DNA of 64,000 nucleotides from Roseinatronobacter thiooxidans. Its GTDB lineage: Bacteria > Pseudomonadota > Alphaproteobacteria > Rhodobacterales > Rhodobacteraceae. The stretch lies in the NCBI RefSeq assembly GCF_001870675.1, contig NZ_MEHT01000015.1:1-64000 (forward strand). The letters are read 5' to 3'. The position numbers and the translations under genes are program-made. Below the pieces are notes generated by a model that was not told where the DNA came from, ran no database searches, and was given only the letters and a program-made list of their open reading frames with translations. This document shows, piece by piece, positions 62,230 through 64,000 of the stretch (positions are counted from its first letter, which is position 1; every line of letters starts with the position of its first letter).

Positions 62230-62556
62230 TTATTCCGCCGCAATAGCATGGCCCTCAGGCGCATCATCTGTGACCAGCGCCAACACTTCCCTACAAATCT
62301 CGGCGTCACGCTGCGCACGCAGCGCCAGATCCTCGACATCGAGCGCCAGCGTTTTATGCGACAGGCCCAGCCGGTTCAACTGCCCCTCGGACAGGCGCAT
62401 CAGGGTTGCGGTGATAATGGTCATGTCACGCTCTTGCAGCCAAGCCTCATATGCATCCGGTTGGCGGTGCCGCAGCCGCCCCCAAAGGCTGATCAACCCA
62501 TCCTTGCGCAGGCGCGCGCGGATAGTTTGCGGCTGGGTGGTTGAGGTCATGTTCAT
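62230..62556 (-). CDS. Small helical protein (DUF1127-like end)
   Basis: 108 residues: RARLRKDGLISLWGRLRHRQPDAYEAWLQERD and MRLSEGQLNRLGLSHKTLALDVEDLAL. The LSEGQLNRLGLS stretch resembles the DUF1127 motif LSDRQLxDIGL, but the rest does not, so the family call is tentative. AGGAGGA precedes the ATG at 62556, 5 nt away. Convergent with DUF2333. Function unknown. Confidence 0.65.
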   Translation of the reverse strand: MNMTSTTQPQTIRARLRKDGLISLWGRLRHRQPDAYEAWLQERDMTIITATLMRLSEGQLNRLGLSHKTLALDVEDLALRAQRDAEICREVLALVTDDAPEGHAIAAE

Positions 62557-62863
62557 GGCTTCCTCCTGTTGTTGATATGCCACTAACGCCCGTGGGCGGG
62601 GTTTCATCCACAGGTCACCACTCAGTGAAGTGGGGTTTCCGACTGTCCTGCCCCGCCTTGGGCCGCGCCGGAAAAAAGTCAGTGTCGCTGTCGATTTTTT
62701 GCCTAAGCAGGGATGAAACGCCGGGCTGGGGCGTTCTTTGGCCAACAGCGCAGACAGACCCTGCGCAGCCCTGACATGGCGTGCCGGATGGAACGGACAG
62801 GCAGCCCCTTCCCCGCCCATGTCAGGGAAAAGAACGCCACCAAGGCTGCCCGGAAATAGACTG
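62557..62863. other. Divergent gap before mnhE
   Basis: About 310 bp that should hold promoters for the small helical gene (minus) and mnhE (plus). A CGCCCGTGGGCG inverted repeat lies at about 62588-62599. No gene supported. Confidence 0.3.
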
Positions 62864-63496
62864 ATGCGCGCGACCACTCCCTTGCGCCTGACCGCGTCTG
62901 CGCGGGTGCACTCTCTGACGCTTGCTGACGGGCAAGTTTCACCCCCGCCCGATGCGGCACAAGTCGTGCCCGCGATACGCCCCGACAACACGCCCAAGCG
63001 CCTGCATATTGTGCGGCGGTGCCTGCTATCAATGCTGGTGCTGTCGGTGCTCTGGGGCGCGTTGACAGATTGGCGGGCAGATGCGCTGGTTTTTGGCATC
63101 CCTGCTGTGGTGCTGGGCGCTGCCATTGCGTTTCTGTTTCCCCATCCGCCGCACTGGCGTTTGTCCTTACGCGGGGCGCTGGTTTTCGCGCTGTGGTTTG
63201 CAGTGCAATCGGTGCGGGGTGCTGTCGATGTCGCGCTGCGCGCGTTTGCGCCCGCAATGGGGTTGCGCCCCTGCTTTCGCCCCTATCCGCTAACCCTGCC
63301 GCAGGGCGCGCCGCGGGTCATGTTCATCAACACGATCACGCTTCTGCCCGGCACCCTATCGGCCGAGGTTATGGGCGACACGCTGATCGTCCATCTGCTG
63401 GACGCCCGCACCGATCTCGCCCCCGCGCTGGCTGATCTTGACGCCCGCATCCGCGCGTTATTCGCCCTGCCACACCCTACGGAGCATTCGATATGA
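62864..63496 (+). CDS. mnhE: Na+(monovalent cation)/H+ antiporter subunit E
   Basis: 210 residues. About residues 50-110 hold two or three helices and WFAVQSVRGAVDVALRA; then PRVMFINTITLLPGTLSAEVMGDTLIVHLLD, which is the MnhE/MrpE signature. The first ~50 residues (polar, SPPPDAAQVVPAIRPDNTPK) are longer than usual for the family, so the true start may lie nearer 63020; the ribosome-binding site at 62864 is weak. ATGA overlaps mnhF. Confidence 0.85.
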   Translation: MRATTPLRLTASARVHSLTLADGQVSPPPDAAQVVPAIRPDNTPKRLHIVRRCLLSMLVLSVLWGALTDWRADALVFGIPAVVLGAAIAFLFPHPPHWRLSLRGALVFALWFAVQSVRGAVDVALRAFAPAMGLRPCFRPYPLTLPQGAPRVMFINTITLLPGTLSAEVMGDTLIVHLLDARTDLAPALADLDARIRALFALPHPTEHSI

Positions 63497-63753
63497 ACAC
63501 TTTCCTGTCCCTGACCCTGATCGCATTGCTGCTGTCCATCCTTGCAGGGTTGATCCGCGTCTTTCGCGGCCCTGCGCCCGCTGAACGCATGTTGGCGGCG
63601 CAACTGTTCGGCACGGCGGCTGTCGCGATTTTGCTGGTGCTGTCGCAGCTGATGCAAATGCCCGCGCTTCTGGATGTTGCAATGGTCTTTGCGCTGCTGG
63701 CGGCTGTCACGCTGGTTGGCTTTGTGGTGCTCGCCTCTCGGGGGGTACGCTGA
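63493..63753 (+). CDS. mnhF: Monovalent cation/H+ antiporter subunit F
   Basis: 86 residues, three helices: LSLTLIALLLSILAGLIRVFRGPAPAERMLAAQLFGTAAVAILLV in parts, and a tail LVGFVVLASRGVR. MrpF/MnhF pattern with GPxxxERMLAxxLFGTxxV. It has stop/start overlap with both neighbours. Expression as one unit with mnhE and mnhG. Confidence 0.9.
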   Translation: MNTFLSLTLIALLLSILAGLIRVFRGPAPAERMLAAQLFGTAAVAILLVLSQLMQMPALLDVAMVFALLAAVTLVGFVVLASRGVR

Positions 63754-64000
63754 TGCTGGAGATTGCCGCCGCTGCCTTTATCGCACTTGGCACCTTGTTT
63801 TTCGTCGCGGGCACTGTTGGCTTGCTGCGCTTTCCCGATATCTTCTGCCGGCTGCACGCGCTGACCAAGGCCGATGGGCTGGGGCTGGCGCTGATTGCCG
63901 TTGGCGTGGCGCTGCTGGCAGGCACAGCGGGGGCGGTGTTCCGCATCGCGCTGGTCTGGTTCTTTGTCGCGGTGGCCAGCGCCACTTGCGGCCATCTGAT
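63753..64000 (+). CDS. mnhG: Monovalent cation/H+ antiporter subunit G, 3' truncated by window edge
   Basis: 82 or so residues visible, running off the window: GTLFFVAGTVGLLRFPDIFCRLHALTKADGLGLALIAVGV (in part). The motif GxxGxxRFPDxxxRLHAxTKAxxxG is characteristic of MrpG/MnhG. The start at 63753 is taken from TGATG overlap with mnhF. Subunits A to D are not in the window and may follow. Confidence 0.9.
   Translation, partial: MLEIAAAAFIALGTLFFVAGTVGLLRFPDIFCRLHALTKADGLGLALIAVGVALLAGTAGAVFRIALVWFFVAVASATCGHL

Noticed and set aside
1-64000. Search for insertion sequences, CRISPR arrays, rRNA or replication origin
   Set aside because: None seen: no transposase, no spaced direct repeats, no rRNA signature and no DnaA-box cluster apparent on reading.

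Overview
The window reads as chromosome of a high-GC alphaproteobacterium, most likely Rhodobacteraceae/Roseobacter-type. The basis is the aerobic (CobG/CobN type) cobalamin pathway, a GlpV-like glycerol-binding protein, TRAP and THI5/NMT1-type transporters, an MrpEFG-type antiporter and a repeated extragenic element beginning TTCATCCTTG. No species is claimed. Genes are dense, and many are joined by ATGA or TGATG stop/start overlaps.

Layout. 1-7.5 kb: the 3' part of a glycerol-binding protein gene, then a minus-strand cluster of an RpiR regulator, TRAP transporter dctPQM, a hydantoin-racemase-like protein that lacks both usual cysteines, and an MFS permease. 7.7-8.8 kb: remnants, including a decayed AAA ATPase. 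8.9-15.4 kb: a TetR (RutR-like) regulator, an NMT1-type ABC importer, an amidohydrolase, an NTF2-fold protein and an allantoinase-like deacetylase, probably for uptake and breakdown of an N-heterocycle. 15.7-16.6 kb: a truncated integrase beside tRNA-Ser(UGA). 16.9-24.9 kb: a lone pilin-like gene, then an oligopeptide-type ABC operon, a second racemase-like gene and a GntR regulator. The 12-mer ATTGTCAACAAT lies in front of the ABC operon and again in the racemase/GntR gap.

25-41 kb: the cobalamin block cobF-A-B-M-E-L, cobK on the other strand, cobJ-I-H-G-N-W, a DUF1636 protein, a HupE-type metal permease and a His-rich cytochrome c'-like protein. The last two sit behind a cobalamin riboswitch. 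41-44.2 kb: a cobalamin-type ABC importer behind a second cobalamin riboswitch. Together these make corrin ring steps, cobalt supply and B12 salvage, with the two uptake units repressible by B12. Late steps (cobO, cobQ, cobC/D, cobP/U/V, cobS/T) are not in the window.

44.5-56.4 kb: a DUF2177 membrane protein, a flavin disulfide reductase with a cupin, then a surface locus (Pro-rich exported protein, outer-membrane barrel and a 1582-residue beta-helix/RTX adhesin). These are followed by a MaoC-Pta fusion with acetate kinase and a small WGR protein. 56.5-62.6 kb: an NAD(P)H ferric-reductase-like flavocytochrome divergent from an exported pentaheme cytochrome with EF-hand-like loops, an ECF sigma/anti-sigma pair, a DUF2333 protein and a small helical protein. 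The window ends in mnhE-mnhF-mnhG (partial).

Starts were often moved inward from the longest frame using ribosome-binding sites and family N-termini. The best leads for new biology are the riboswitch-controlled cytochrome c'-like/HupE pair, the flavocytochrome/pentaheme pair, the adhesin locus, the shared 12-mer operator and the cysteine-less racemase homologue.
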